A DNA stretch of 64,000 nucleotides from Azospirillum thermophilum (GTDB lineage: Bacteria > Pseudomonadota > Alphaproteobacteria > Azospirillales > Azospirillaceae). Positions 35,489 through 44,233 of the stretch are shown here, in pieces; position 1 is the stretch's first letter; every line of letters begins with the position of its first letter. A program made the position numbers and the translations under genes. A model generated the notes under the pieces. That model was not told the DNA's origin. It did not search any database and worked only from the letters and a program-made list of their open reading frames with translations. The stretch covers positions 261,001-325,000 of the forward strand of contig NZ_CP029356.1 of the NCBI RefSeq assembly GCF_003130795.1, given 5' to 3'.

Positions 35489-35777
35489 GACCTGCCTCCG
35501 TTCGAAAGCCGCAAGGCATCGGGCCGACCGGATGGCGTGGGGAAGGCGGATCAATGGTCGAGAGAAAGCGACATCGGCCAGACGACACGCCACCTCCGCC
35601 GTCCACGACGGATGCTGGCATGATGGTCAGGCAAATTTACCTTAGCGAGTCAAATTCCGGGATTATTTCAACCGGGCGGACCGGCGCAGGGTGGTACCCA
35701 TAACCGTTACGGGCAGATACCCCCGGCGACCGCGACGCCGCAGGTCCCGGGCCGCGCCGGAAAAGGGAGACCCGGAC

Positions 35778-38093
35778 TCAGGCCGTGCCGGCCGTCGTGC
35801 GGCGTCCGCGATGGCCGGCGCCGCCCTTGCCGCGCTTCTTGCCCGGCAGCGGATGATGGTAGTGCGGGTGCCCCTCCGCCGGGGCGGGCGCCTGCTTCCC
35901 GGCCCCCGGCTTGGCGGCCCCCGACGTGATGGCCCCCGACGTGACGGCAGCCTCGCCGTCGCGGCGGGCACCGTCCCGCCGCCCGCCGCGGCGCTGCTCG
36001 ATCCGGCCGCTGTAGCAGGAATCGCAGACGCGGAAGCGGTGATTGGCCTTCAGCCGCGTGCCGCAGACCGGGCAGGCGCGCGCCAGCGAGCGTTCCGCCA
36101 GGGTCCGCTCGATGAAGGCGTTCAGCAGGGCGCGGCGTTCCTGGCACAGATCCATGTCGGGATAGGCGTCGGGGAAGCGGTAGGCCAGCCAGGCATAGGC
36201 CGTCAGCTCCTTCACCGCCCGTTCCGCCCGCTCCAGCTCCACGTCGGTGCCGACATGGTGGCGGAAGCGCTCCGCCTCGTCGGGGGCGGCGTTGGGAATG
36301 CCCTTGCCCTGGTTGATCGCCCAGCGGGCCAGCAGGCGCAGGTTGTTCTGGTCGCGCACGTCGATCGGGCAGCGCGCCAGCATGTCGCGCTCGGCCAGCG
36401 GCAGCTTCGCCTTGTCCACCGCGGCGGCGGCCTGGATGCGCTGCTCCAGGTCGGTCATGCGGAAGGTCTGGTTGGCGCGCAGCAGCTCCTGCCCCGCCGT
36501 CCGCAGCACCTTGGCGAGGCTGTCGGTGTCCAGCTCGCGGGCGATGGCCTCGACATGGGTCAGGTTGGGGCTGATCCAGGAGCGCGGGTCCTCCGGCGGC
36601 ACCGGCGGCGAGGTCAGCGCCCGGCGCACCGGGTTGATGCTCTCGCCCTCCAGCACCGCGACGCGGCCTTCCTCATGCATGCCGAAGCGGCCGGCGCGCC
36701 CGCCGATCTGGCGGATCTCGGACGGGGTCAGCTCGCGCTCCTCCCGGCCGTCGAACTTGCGGGTGGTGGACAGCACGACGCGGGCGACCGGCAGGTTCAG
36801 CCCCATGCCGATGGCGTCGGTGGCGACCAGAACGTCGGCGGTTCCCTCGCGGAAGCGGCGCGCCTCGGCGCGGCGGACCTCCGGCGACAGGGCGCCGTAG
36901 ATCACCGCGACGGTGTGGCCGCGCGCCAGCAGGTCGCGGCGCAGCGCCATGACGTCCTTGCGCGAGAAGGCGACCACCGCGTCGCCGCGCCGGACCTCCG
37001 CCAGGGGCACCCGCTCCTCCTGCACGCGCAGCGGCGACTTGCGGGTGAACTCGACGACCTCCAGCTCCTCGCCCATCGCGTCGGCGAGACGCTTGACGTA
37101 GGGGATGGCGTCGGCCGAGCCGGTCATGATGATCTCGGGCGCCGCCACGCCGGCCACCGCCTGGGTCCAGGCCCAGCCGCGGTCGGGGTCGCCGATCATC
37201 TGGATCTCGTCGATGACGCAGGCGCCCCAGATGCGGGAGGTGTTGACCATTTCGATGGTGGAGGAGGTGAAGGCGGCGCCCGGCCGCACGTCGCGCTCCT
37301 CGCCGGTGACGAGGCTGCAGGGACGGCCGCGCGTCTCCAGCGCCTCCTGCCCCTCCAGAGCCAGCAGGCGCAGCGGGGCGAGGTAGCAGCCGCTCTCCGC
37401 CTCGGCCAGCCGGTCCATGGCGGCGTGGGTCTTGCCCGAGTTGGTCGGGCCGACGAACAGCCGCAGCCGGCGCAGCATGGCGCGCGCGGTGGCGAAGCTG
37501 TCGAGATAGACGCCGAGGCCGGAGGCGTCCTCCAGCCGTTCCCGCCGGACCTTCAGGCCGGCACGCGCCGCGGCGGTGGAGAAGGCCTCCTCCAGCGCGT
37601 CGAGCAGGGTCTGCAGGCGCGGGATGCGCCCGCCGAAGCCGGCGACGCGCCCCAGCTCGTCGGCGAAGCCCTTCGGCCGCCAGGCATCGCCGAAGCTGGC
37701 GGCGCGCTGCGCCATCGAGGCGACCCAGCCGTCGACCCGCGCCTTCGCCTTGTCGATGGCCGGCGATCCCAGGCAGGCGGCCTTGACCTGCTTGCCCAGC
37801 AGCTTGGCCTGCGGACGGCCGAAGCCCTCCTCGGCGGTCATCAGCCCCCACAGCTCGGCCTCGACGTCGGGAAGCGGGCCGATGGCGACGCGGAAGCGAA
37901 GCTTCAGGTTGCGGTCGGTGCCGGGGATGGCGACCGTGTGGGCGACGGCGACCGAATAGCGGGCGGGAGTGCTGTCGGCGTCGATCTCGATCCCGTCGCC
38001 CCTGACCGCCGCGGCGACGAGGCGCAGGGCGGCGCGCCGGTCGGTTTCGTCCGCGGTGCCGGGCTGGCGGGTGTTGGGGAGGTCGTCGCTCAT
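35778..38093 (-). CDS. SUV3-type ATP-dependent RNA helicase
   Basis: A 771-residue superfamily 2 helicase of the SUV3/mitochondrial-type found in alphaproteobacteria. It has motif I GPTNSGKTHAAM (near residue 215), motif II DEIQMIGD, motif III MTGSADA, VATDAIGMGLNLP (motif V) and QIGGRAGRFG (motif VI). The helical C-terminal domain is followed by a zinc ribbon (CPVCGT...CDSC) and a His/Lys/Pro-rich disordered tail. It would act in RNA degradation or remodelling in the cytoplasm. The gene stands alone. Confidence 0.9.
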   Translation of the reverse strand: MSDDLPNTRQPGTADETDRRAALRLVAAAVRGDGIEIDADSTPARYSVAVAHTVAIPGTDRNLKLRFRVAIGPLPDVEAELWGLMTAEEGFGRPQAKLLGKQVKAACLGSPAIDKAKARVDGWVASMAQRAASFGDAWRPKGFADELGRVAGFGGRIPRLQTLLDALEEAFSTAAARAGLKVRRERLEDASGLGVYLDSFATARAMLRRLRLFVGPTNSGKTHAAMDRLAEAESGCYLAPLRLLALEGQEALETRGRPCSLVTGEERDVRPGAAFTSSTIEMVNTSRIWGACVIDEIQMIGDPDRGWAWTQAVAGVAAPEIIMTGSADAIPYVKRLADAMGEELEVVEFTRKSPLRVQEERVPLAEVRRGDAVVAFSRKDVMALRRDLLARGHTVAVIYGALSPEVRRAEARRFREGTADVLVATDAIGMGLNLPVARVVLSTTRKFDGREERELTPSEIRQIGGRAGRFGMHEEGRVAVLEGESINPVRRALTSPPVPPEDPRSWISPNLTHVEAIARELDTDSLAKVLRTAGQELLRANQTFRMTDLEQRIQAAAAVDKAKLPLAERDMLARCPIDVRDQNNLRLLARWAINQGKGIPNAAPDEAERFRHHVGTDVELERAERAVKELTAYAWLAYRFPDAYPDMDLCQERRALLNAFIERTLAERSLARACPVCGTRLKANHRFRVCDSCYSGRIEQRRGGRRDGARRDGEAAVTSGAITSGAAKPGAGKQAPAPAEGHPHYHHPLPGKKRGKGGAGHRGRRTTAGTA

Positions 38094-38498
38094 CGGTCGT
38101 GCCGTGTTGTTCTTGTCGTTTTACGGGATCCGGCCGCCGTCCGGCAGGCGGATCCGAAAGAAGGCGGCCACCAGAGGCCGGGTCATATCCCGCTCAACAG
38201 AGCACAGCGGCGGGCATATCCGGTCCTGCGCCGGCAAGGTCCCCTATATGGGCTGAACCGCATGCCCCGGCAAGCCGATTCAGCGGGCCGAGGCGAGGCC
38301 GGGCTAACCCGACTCCGCCTCGGCTTCGCCGAACTCACCGCTGCGAAAAAGGGGTTCCGCCGGCCACATAGAACCACGTGCGGGACCGGCCGCTGCCCGG
38401 ACGGGTTAGCCGGACCCGCAAGCGGGTCCATGCGGCGGACGGTGCCGCGGACCGTGTCGCGACCCGGATTCATCAGGGAAGTCATTTGGGAGATGCGC
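38094..38498. other. Intergenic region before the exopolysaccharide locus
   Basis: A 405-bp gap between divergent genes, with no credible gene. It contains an 8-bp hairpin GGACCCGC-AA-GCGGGTCC (38412-38429), 70 bp upstream of the first exopolysaccharide gene, which could be an operator. Promoters for both the helicase and the locus must lie here. Confidence 0.4.
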
Positions 38499-39341
38499 AT
38501 GCCGACTCCTCGTGAGGTCTTCGCACTGATCGAGCGGATGCGGTGCATTTCAAGCGAGGCCGAACGCCGCGCGCTGGTCGCGGAGCTCGGCGCCGTCGAG
38601 CGGCCGACCGTGCTGTCCTTCCTCAACGCGCATGCGGTCAACCTGTGCATGAGGTCGCAGGAGGCCCTCGGCGCGTTCGACCGGTCGGATCTGCTGCTGC
38701 GCGACGGCGTCGGGCTTCGCATCATCATGCCCTGGCTGGGTCTTCCGGCCGGCTTCAATATGAACGGCACCGATTTCATTCCGCTTCTGCTGAAAAGCCT
38801 GCCCAAGCGCCGGGTCGCCGTCTACGGCACCGCCACGCCGTGGCTGGAGCGCGCCCGCGCGCATCTGGAGACCGTGACGCCGCACGTCTACGCCGACCTG
38901 CAGCACGGCTTCCACCCGGTGGAGCATTACGTCCGACAGGCGCGGCGCAGCCGGCCCGACCTGATCCTGCTGGCGATGGGGATGCCGCGCCAGGAGGCGG
39001 TGGCGGCGGAGCTGCGGGCGGCGCTCGACCACCCCGTGCTGATCGTCAACGGCGGGGCGATCGTCGATTTCCTGGCCGGCCGCTTCAGGCGCGCGCCGGA
39101 GAACCTGCAGCGGGCCGGCTTCGAATGGGCGTTCCGCCTGCTGCAGGAGCCCAAGCGGCTGTTCGGCCGCTATGTCGTCGGCGGCTTCGGCTTCGCCGCC
39201 ACCGCCTGCCGCCTCCGCCTGGCGGCCCCTGCCCTGCCCGCCCGGCGGCCCCGGCCGGCCCCCCTCCGCCCGGCCGCCCGCTCCGCCGTGCGCCGATCCT
39301 CCGGTACCGCCGCACCAGCGCCCATGCATAAGGAGCTTTGA
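38499..39341 (+). CDS. WecG/TagA/CpsF family glycosyltransferase
   Basis: A 280-residue GT26-type transferase. The core shows LSFLNAHAVNLCMRS, LRDGVGLRI, NMNGTDFIPLLL, and NGGAIVDFLAGRFRRAP with ILLAMGMPRQE between them, all typical of WecG/TagA. Members add a sugar such as N-acetylmannosaminuronate or ManNAc to a lipid-linked intermediate at the membrane. The C-terminal 40 residues are Arg/Pro/Ala-rich. ATG 38499 has GGGAG six bases upstream; ATG 38493 is possible. It is followed by the autokinase gene after 3 bp. Confidence 0.87.
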   Translation: MPTPREVFALIERMRCISSEAERRALVAELGAVERPTVLSFLNAHAVNLCMRSQEALGAFDRSDLLLRDGVGLRIIMPWLGLPAGFNMNGTDFIPLLLKSLPKRRVAVYGTATPWLERARAHLETVTPHVYADLQHGFHPVEHYVRQARRSRPDLILLAMGMPRQEAVAAELRAALDHPVLIVNGGAIVDFLAGRFRRAPENLQRAGFEWAFRLLQEPKRLFGRYVVGGFGFAATACRLRLAAPALPARRPRPAPLRPAARSAVRRSSGTAAPAPMHKEL

Positions 39342-39344
39342 GAC

Positions 39345-41711
39345 GTGGAAAACCTTCCCCAGATCAACCGTGGCGGTCCACCGGCCCACGCCCAGACCCA
39401 GGTTCCGGGCTGGCCGGCCGTTCCCGGTCCCACGCCGCGCGCCGATTACGAGGGGCAGGCCCCGGCGATGGGCCCTGACTTCCGTTTCATCCTGCGCGTG
39501 CTCGCCGCGCACAAGCTCCTGATCGCCGTCATCGTCGTGGCGCTGACGGCGACGGCGGCGTTCGGCGTGTCGCTGCTGAAGGACCAGTACAGCTCCGAAG
39601 CGCTCCTGCTGGTGGACAACCGGCAGGTCCGGGTGGTGCGGCCGGAAGACCAGATGCTGGGCTCCATCCCCGCCGAGGATTCCTCCATCCTCAGCGAGAT
39701 CGAGATCCTGAAGTCCACCGCCGTGCTGTCCCGCGCGGTGGAGGACCTGAAGCTGACCGGCAATCCCGACTTCAACCCGCCGGCCCAGCCGGCGCCGGCC
39801 GAGGCGAACCAGCCCTTCGCGGCGCGCGCCACCGCCTATCTGCGGGACCATGCCCGGCAGATCTGGGGCGAGGACCTGCCCGGCCCGGTCGCCGCCCTGC
39901 TCGACCACGGCGACGGCATGGCGCGCGACGCCGTCCAGCGCGAGGCCTACGCCTCCACCGGCATCGACGGCATCCTCGACCGCATCCGGCGCAAACTGGA
40001 CGTCGCCATCGTCGGCCGGTCGCGGGTGATCCAGGTGCGCTTCACCGACAAGGATCCGGAGATGGCGCGCGACATGGTCGACACCATCGTCCGCCGCTAC
40101 ATGGAAACCCGCCAGCAGATGGACCGCGACCTGTCGACCAGCGCGGTGGAATGGCTGAAGGACCGCATCGACGCCCTGCGCAGGGAGGTCGCCGAGGCCG
40201 ACCGCAAGGTCGACGAGACCCGCTTCCGCGCCGGGCTGGTCAAGGGCGGCAACAACGGGCTGATGGCGACCGGCGAGCTGGAGCAGGCCCGCCTGCGGCT
40301 GGCCGAGGCGTCGGCCAACCGCGCCCGCGCCGTCGCCCAGGCCGAGGCGCTGGAGCGCGGCGCCCGGTCCAGCGGCAGCAGCATCGCCTCGCCGGTGGTG
40401 GCCCAGCTCCGCGCCACCGTCGCGGCGATCTCCACCGAGATGGCGCAGCTTTCCCGCCAGTACGGCCCCAAGCACCCGCGCATCATCGAGCTGCAGGCCC
40501 GGCTGAACGAGGCCAACTCCGCACTCGCCAGCGAGACGCGGCGCGAGATCGACGGCGTGCGCGAGGCGGCCAACGTCGCCATCGCCCAGGAGAACGCGCT
40601 GAAGGCGATGATCGCCCGGCTGGAGAGCAGCTACCAGACCATGACCGAGGAGGCGGTGCCGCTGCGCACGCTGGAGGCCGAGGCCCAGGCCAAGCGCCAG
40701 CTCCTCGACAGCCTGCTCGGCCGTCTGGAGGAGGTGCAGGCCCAGCAGGACAACCGCGCCTTCCCGACGGCGGTCAAGCTGGTCTCCGCCCCGCAGGTGC
40801 CGCGCAGCCCGTCGGGCCCGTTCCGCGCGCTGCTGCTGCTCGCCGGCTTCGTGGCGTCCTTCGCGGTGGCGATCTTCACGGTGTTCGGCGTCGAGCTGCT
40901 GCAGCGCCGCATCCGCACCCCGGACGCCGTGCGCCGCATCCTGGGCGTCGCCGGCGTGCACATCCTGCCGCACCATTCGACCCGCGGCGTCCACGGCCGG
41001 CTCTACGAGCTGTTCCAGCGCCATCCCTTCTCGCTGTTCAGCGAGTCCCTGCGCGCCCTGTTCCGCAACCATCTGGCCGATCTCGGCCCGGTCGGCTCGA
41101 TCGCGGTGACCTCGGCCCGGCCGCAGGACGGCAAGACCTCGCTGAGCCTCGCCGTCGCCCAGGTGGCGAGCCAGGCGGGCCGCCGGGTGGTGGTGGTCGA
41201 CACCGACTTCCGCCGGTCGCGGATCGACGGGCTGTTCAACCTGTCGGCCAAGCGCGGCCTGTCGGACTGGATCGCCGGCGAGGCGGCCCTGGACGAGATC
41301 GTCCACAGCGCCGACGACGTGCCGTTCGACGTGGTGCCGGCCGGCCGGCTGATGTCGGAGACGCTGGACCGCTTCAACGTCGACTGCCTCGTCCATCTGA
41401 TGGCCGGCCTGTCGCCGCGCTACGACCTGGTGGTGTTCGACACCGCCCCGGCGCTGGCCGTGTCGGACGCCCGCATCGTCTGCGCCGCCGCCTCCAGGGT
41501 GCTGTTCGTCACCCGCTGGGGCCACACCACGGCGAGCGACCTGCAGGCGGTCGCCGACCTCGGCCCGATCGACCACGAGAAGTTCGTGTGCGTGATGACC
41601 GACGTGAACCTGAAGAAGGCGGCCTCGCGCGGCTACCAGGGGCCCTACAGCAGCTATGTCGCCACCCGGAAATACTACGGCGGCAACCGTACGCTGCGGG
41701 CGACCTCGTGA
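39345..41711 (+). CDS. Wzc/GumC-type exopolysaccharide chain-length regulator and BY-kinase
   Basis: A 788-residue inner membrane protein. Wzz domains lie between two membrane segments (near 57-77 and 490-512) with coiled coils between. The C-terminal BY-kinase has Walker A ARPQDGKTS (Lys597), A' VVVVDTDFRRSR, and Walker B LVVFDTAP. The tail has a tyrosine cluster (Tyr764, 768, 771, 777 and 778), the usual autophosphorylation sites. It controls polymer length and export. The Walker A has QDGKT in place of the common GEGKT. The start is GTG 39345 with AGGAG upstream. Confidence 0.92.
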   Translation: MENLPQINRGGPPAHAQTQVPGWPAVPGPTPRADYEGQAPAMGPDFRFILRVLAAHKLLIAVIVVALTATAAFGVSLLKDQYSSEALLLVDNRQVRVVRPEDQMLGSIPAEDSSILSEIEILKSTAVLSRAVEDLKLTGNPDFNPPAQPAPAEANQPFAARATAYLRDHARQIWGEDLPGPVAALLDHGDGMARDAVQREAYASTGIDGILDRIRRKLDVAIVGRSRVIQVRFTDKDPEMARDMVDTIVRRYMETRQQMDRDLSTSAVEWLKDRIDALRREVAEADRKVDETRFRAGLVKGGNNGLMATGELEQARLRLAEASANRARAVAQAEALERGARSSGSSIASPVVAQLRATVAAISTEMAQLSRQYGPKHPRIIELQARLNEANSALASETRREIDGVREAANVAIAQENALKAMIARLESSYQTMTEEAVPLRTLEAEAQAKRQLLDSLLGRLEEVQAQQDNRAFPTAVKLVSAPQVPRSPSGPFRALLLLAGFVASFAVAIFTVFGVELLQRRIRTPDAVRRILGVAGVHILPHHSTRGVHGRLYELFQRHPFSLFSESLRALFRNHLADLGPVGSIAVTSARPQDGKTSLSLAVAQVASQAGRRVVVVDTDFRRSRIDGLFNLSAKRGLSDWIAGEAALDEIVHSADDVPFDVVPAGRLMSETLDRFNVDCLVHLMAGLSPRYDLVVFDTAPALAVSDARIVCAAASRVLFVTRWGHTTASDLQAVADLGPIDHEKFVCVMTDVNLKKAASRGYQGPYSSYVATRKYYGGNRTLRATS

Positions 41712-42937
41712 CGGGCGTGCCCCTGTCCAGGCGGGCGGCACTGCTGGGGGCGGCGGGCGCCGCCGTCCTCGGCACCTGCCGGGCGGCGAGCGGACCGGCC
41801 CCCGCCGAAGCCGCGAGCCGCCCGGCCGAGCCGGCGGTGACCCTGCGCGAGATGTGCCGCAAGGCCGGCATCCTCCACGGCGCCGCCCGCGACCATTACG
41901 TCGATCCCGAGGATCCGATGCTGGACCGGCTGATGGCGCGCGAATGCGACGTCGTCACCCCGGAGAACGGCGGCAAATGGGTCCTCTTCCAGAACCGCGA
42001 GGGCCGGTTCGACTGGAGCCGGTTCGACGCGGCAGTCAATCTGGCGCGCGACATCGGTGCGAAGCCCAACTGGCACACCATCCTGTGGCAGCACATGGGC
42101 ACGCCCGACTACATGAAGCTGCCCAAGGCCCGGCAGGCGGAGCTGGGCATCGGCGAGGACGCCTATTTCTCGCCGGACGGCACGCTCGGGCCGGAGAACT
42201 ACTGGCAGCGCTTCACCGACGCGGTGGCGCGGGTGAAGGAGCGCTACGGCGACATCTTCTACCGCATCGACGTCGCCAACGAGATGTTCTTCTGGGAAAC
42301 GGTGGAGAGCCATCCCGAGGAGCAGGACCGCTTCGGCTTCCGCAAGGGCATGTGGTGGGTCGCGGCCGGCGGGGACAAGGGGCCGGAATGGCTCGACCCC
42401 TTCTTCCACCATGTCCGCAAGGTCTTCCCCAGCGCCAGGCTGGTGCTGAACGAGTTCGGCGTCGAGCTGGACGAGGGGTGGGAGCAGCGCAAGCGCGCCT
42501 ATCTGCTGGACTGGCTGACCGGGGCGGTGCAGCGCGGCGTGCCGATCGACGGGCTGGGGCTGCAGAGCCACCTGATCGGCGGCCGGCCTTACGACAGCGC
42601 CGGCATGCGCAGCTTCCTGCGGGCGGTCGACCGGCTGGGCCTGCCGATCCACGTCACCGAGCTCGACGCCGACGAGACGCGCCTGCCGCGTTCCTGGTCG
42701 CGGGAGGAGAAGGACCGGCGGCTGGCGCTGATGGTCGGCGAGTACCTGAAGGACCTGCTGGGCCATGCCCGGGTCGCCGAGATCTGCTGGTGGCACCTGC
42801 GCTCCGACCTGAACTTCATTTCGAAGATGCACCCGCAGATGAAGCCGCAGCCGTCGCCCTACGACGCGCGGTCGCGCCCGACGCCGATGTACGAGGCGGC
42901 GGTGCAGGCCCTGCGGGCGAAGACGCGGGCGGGGTAA
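41708..42937 (+). CDS. GH10 endo-1,4-beta-xylanase-type glycosidase, Tat-exported
   Basis: A 409-residue enzyme that starts at GTG 41708, overlapping the autokinase stop as GTGA. The N-terminus has a twin-arginine signal (PLSRRAALLGAAGAAVLG). The GH10 barrel shows the acid/base Glu192 in DVANEMFF and the nucleophile Glu318 in HVTELDADE, plus NWHTILWQH. GH10 enzymes cut beta-1,4-xylan; coupling to the chain-length kinase suggests it trims or releases the strain's own polymer in the periplasm. That role is inference. Confidence 0.9.
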   Translation: MTGVPLSRRAALLGAAGAAVLGTCRAASGPAPAEAASRPAEPAVTLREMCRKAGILHGAARDHYVDPEDPMLDRLMARECDVVTPENGGKWVLFQNREGRFDWSRFDAAVNLARDIGAKPNWHTILWQHMGTPDYMKLPKARQAELGIGEDAYFSPDGTLGPENYWQRFTDAVARVKERYGDIFYRIDVANEMFFWETVESHPEEQDRFGFRKGMWWVAAGGDKGPEWLDPFFHHVRKVFPSARLVLNEFGVELDEGWEQRKRAYLLDWLTGAVQRGVPIDGLGLQSHLIGGRPYDSAGMRSFLRAVDRLGLPIHVTELDADETRLPRSWSREEKDRRLALMVGEYLKDLLGHARVAEICWWHLRSDLNFISKMHPQMKPQPSPYDARSRPTPMYEAAVQALRAKTRAG

Positions 42938-42985
42938 CCCCGTCCACGACGCTACCACGTCCGATCGCCCTGGCCGGCCAGCCTT

Positions 42986-42999
42986 CCGCACCGGTGCGG
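42986..42999. other. 14-bp perfect palindrome
   Basis: CCGCACCGGTGCGG is a perfect palindrome between the GH10 gene and the methyltransferase gene. It could be a protein-binding site or a weak hairpin; nothing else supports a role. Confidence 0.3.
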
Positions 43000-43088
43000 C
43001 GACGCGGGGAATGCCTAGAGTCTGGAAGCGTGCCGCCATGCTGATCGAGGCCGCGCTGATTGGGCCATGCTGATTGGAGAGGTCGATC

Positions 43089-44012
43089 GTGAAAAGCCTT
43101 ACCGCCGACGAACTGGTCGCACGCTACCGCCGGAAGTTCCATCTGGCGCCCGGCTACCCGCTGAACGAGAGCATGGTGCAGCAGCACTGGGAGTTGGAGC
43201 GCCGGCTGGCGCGCGAGCTTCTCGACTCCCGCAAGGAGGAGCGCTGGGACGTGTTCGAGCGCTGCTACACCGCCCTCTACAGCGCCTGCCCCTGGCTGAA
43301 CGAGGCCGAGCAGGACGCGTCCGAGCGCAACGAGGACCTGGATTTCCGCCACTTCCTCGACCTGCTGGGCGGACCGAAGGAGGTCTACGAGGTCGGCTCG
43401 GGCAAGGCGCGGCTGCTGACCTACCTCGCCCGCCACGGCTACAAATGCGTCGCCACCGAGGTGACGCGGGAGCGCGGCGAGCGCTGGACCGACGAGCGCA
43501 CCAACATCACCTGGCGCTGCTGCGACGGCGTCAACCTCGCCCGGTTCGAGCCGCGCGACCATTACGGCGCGGTGGTCTCCACCCACGTCATCGAGCATTT
43601 CCATCCCGACGACGTGCCGACCCACCTGGAGAACGTTTACGCCATCCTGAAGCCGGGCGGCCGCTACGTCTTCGCCATGCCGCACAAGCTCGCCGGGCCG
43701 GCCGACCTGTCGGAGGTCTTCGGGCTGGAGGAGCCGGTGTGCATGCACCTGCGCGAGTACGACTACCGCGAGATCTCCGCCATGCTGAAGGCGGCCGGCT
43801 TCACCGGTCTGGAGGCGGCCTACGTCGCCCCGATGGCCCTGCGGCGCTATCTGCCGATCCGCTTCTCCGGCCGCGGCTACCTCGCCTACGTAACCGCGGT
43901 GGAGACATTTTTGGGATCGCTTCCGTTAACCATGCGTCGCAAGCTTTCCAAGCTCGGCCAGCTTTACCTGTTCCGCCCCGAGCTGTTCATGATCGCGCAC
44001 AAGCCAGGCTGA
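43089..44012 (+). CDS. Class I SAM-dependent methyltransferase
   Basis: A 307-residue protein with the SAM-binding motif VYEVGSGKARLLTYLARHGY, an acidic post-I loop, and VVSTHVIEHFHPDDV followed by LKPGGRYVFAMPHK, which is the Methyltransf_11/23 pattern. A helical N-terminal part of about 90 residues precedes it. In an exopolysaccharide locus it probably methylates a sugar. The start GTG 43089 follows GGAGAGG; TTG 43074 also opens the frame. Confidence 0.82.
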   Translation: MKSLTADELVARYRRKFHLAPGYPLNESMVQQHWELERRLARELLDSRKEERWDVFERCYTALYSACPWLNEAEQDASERNEDLDFRHFLDLLGGPKEVYEVGSGKARLLTYLARHGYKCVATEVTRERGERWTDERTNITWRCCDGVNLARFEPRDHYGAVVSTHVIEHFHPDDVPTHLENVYAILKPGGRYVFAMPHKLAGPADLSEVFGLEEPVCMHLREYDYREISAMLKAAGFTGLEAAYVAPMALRRYLPIRFSGRGYLAYVTAVETFLGSLPLTMRRKLSKLGQLYLFRPELFMIAHKPG

Positions 44013-44233
44013 CGCCAGGTCATCGGAAATAAAACAACGTAGTTTCAGCGTATTAGGGATGGACAGATCCGCCGATGTTGCCGGCCGGCACCATGAAAGC
44101 GGATTTTTCCGTCCCATTCTTTTCACAGCATAGCGTGGCTTTTCAGCCTCAATTCGCTAAAATACGAAACATCTCGTTAACCTTTGTCGGCCAACCTCGG
44201 GTCCAACGAACCACGGACAAGAGGTTACTTCCA

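Noticed and set aside
35691..39341. A 1216-codon plus-strand frame that ends in the WecG-type gene
   Set aside because: Only the part from 38499 is protein-like; the upstream part is antisense to the helicase gene.
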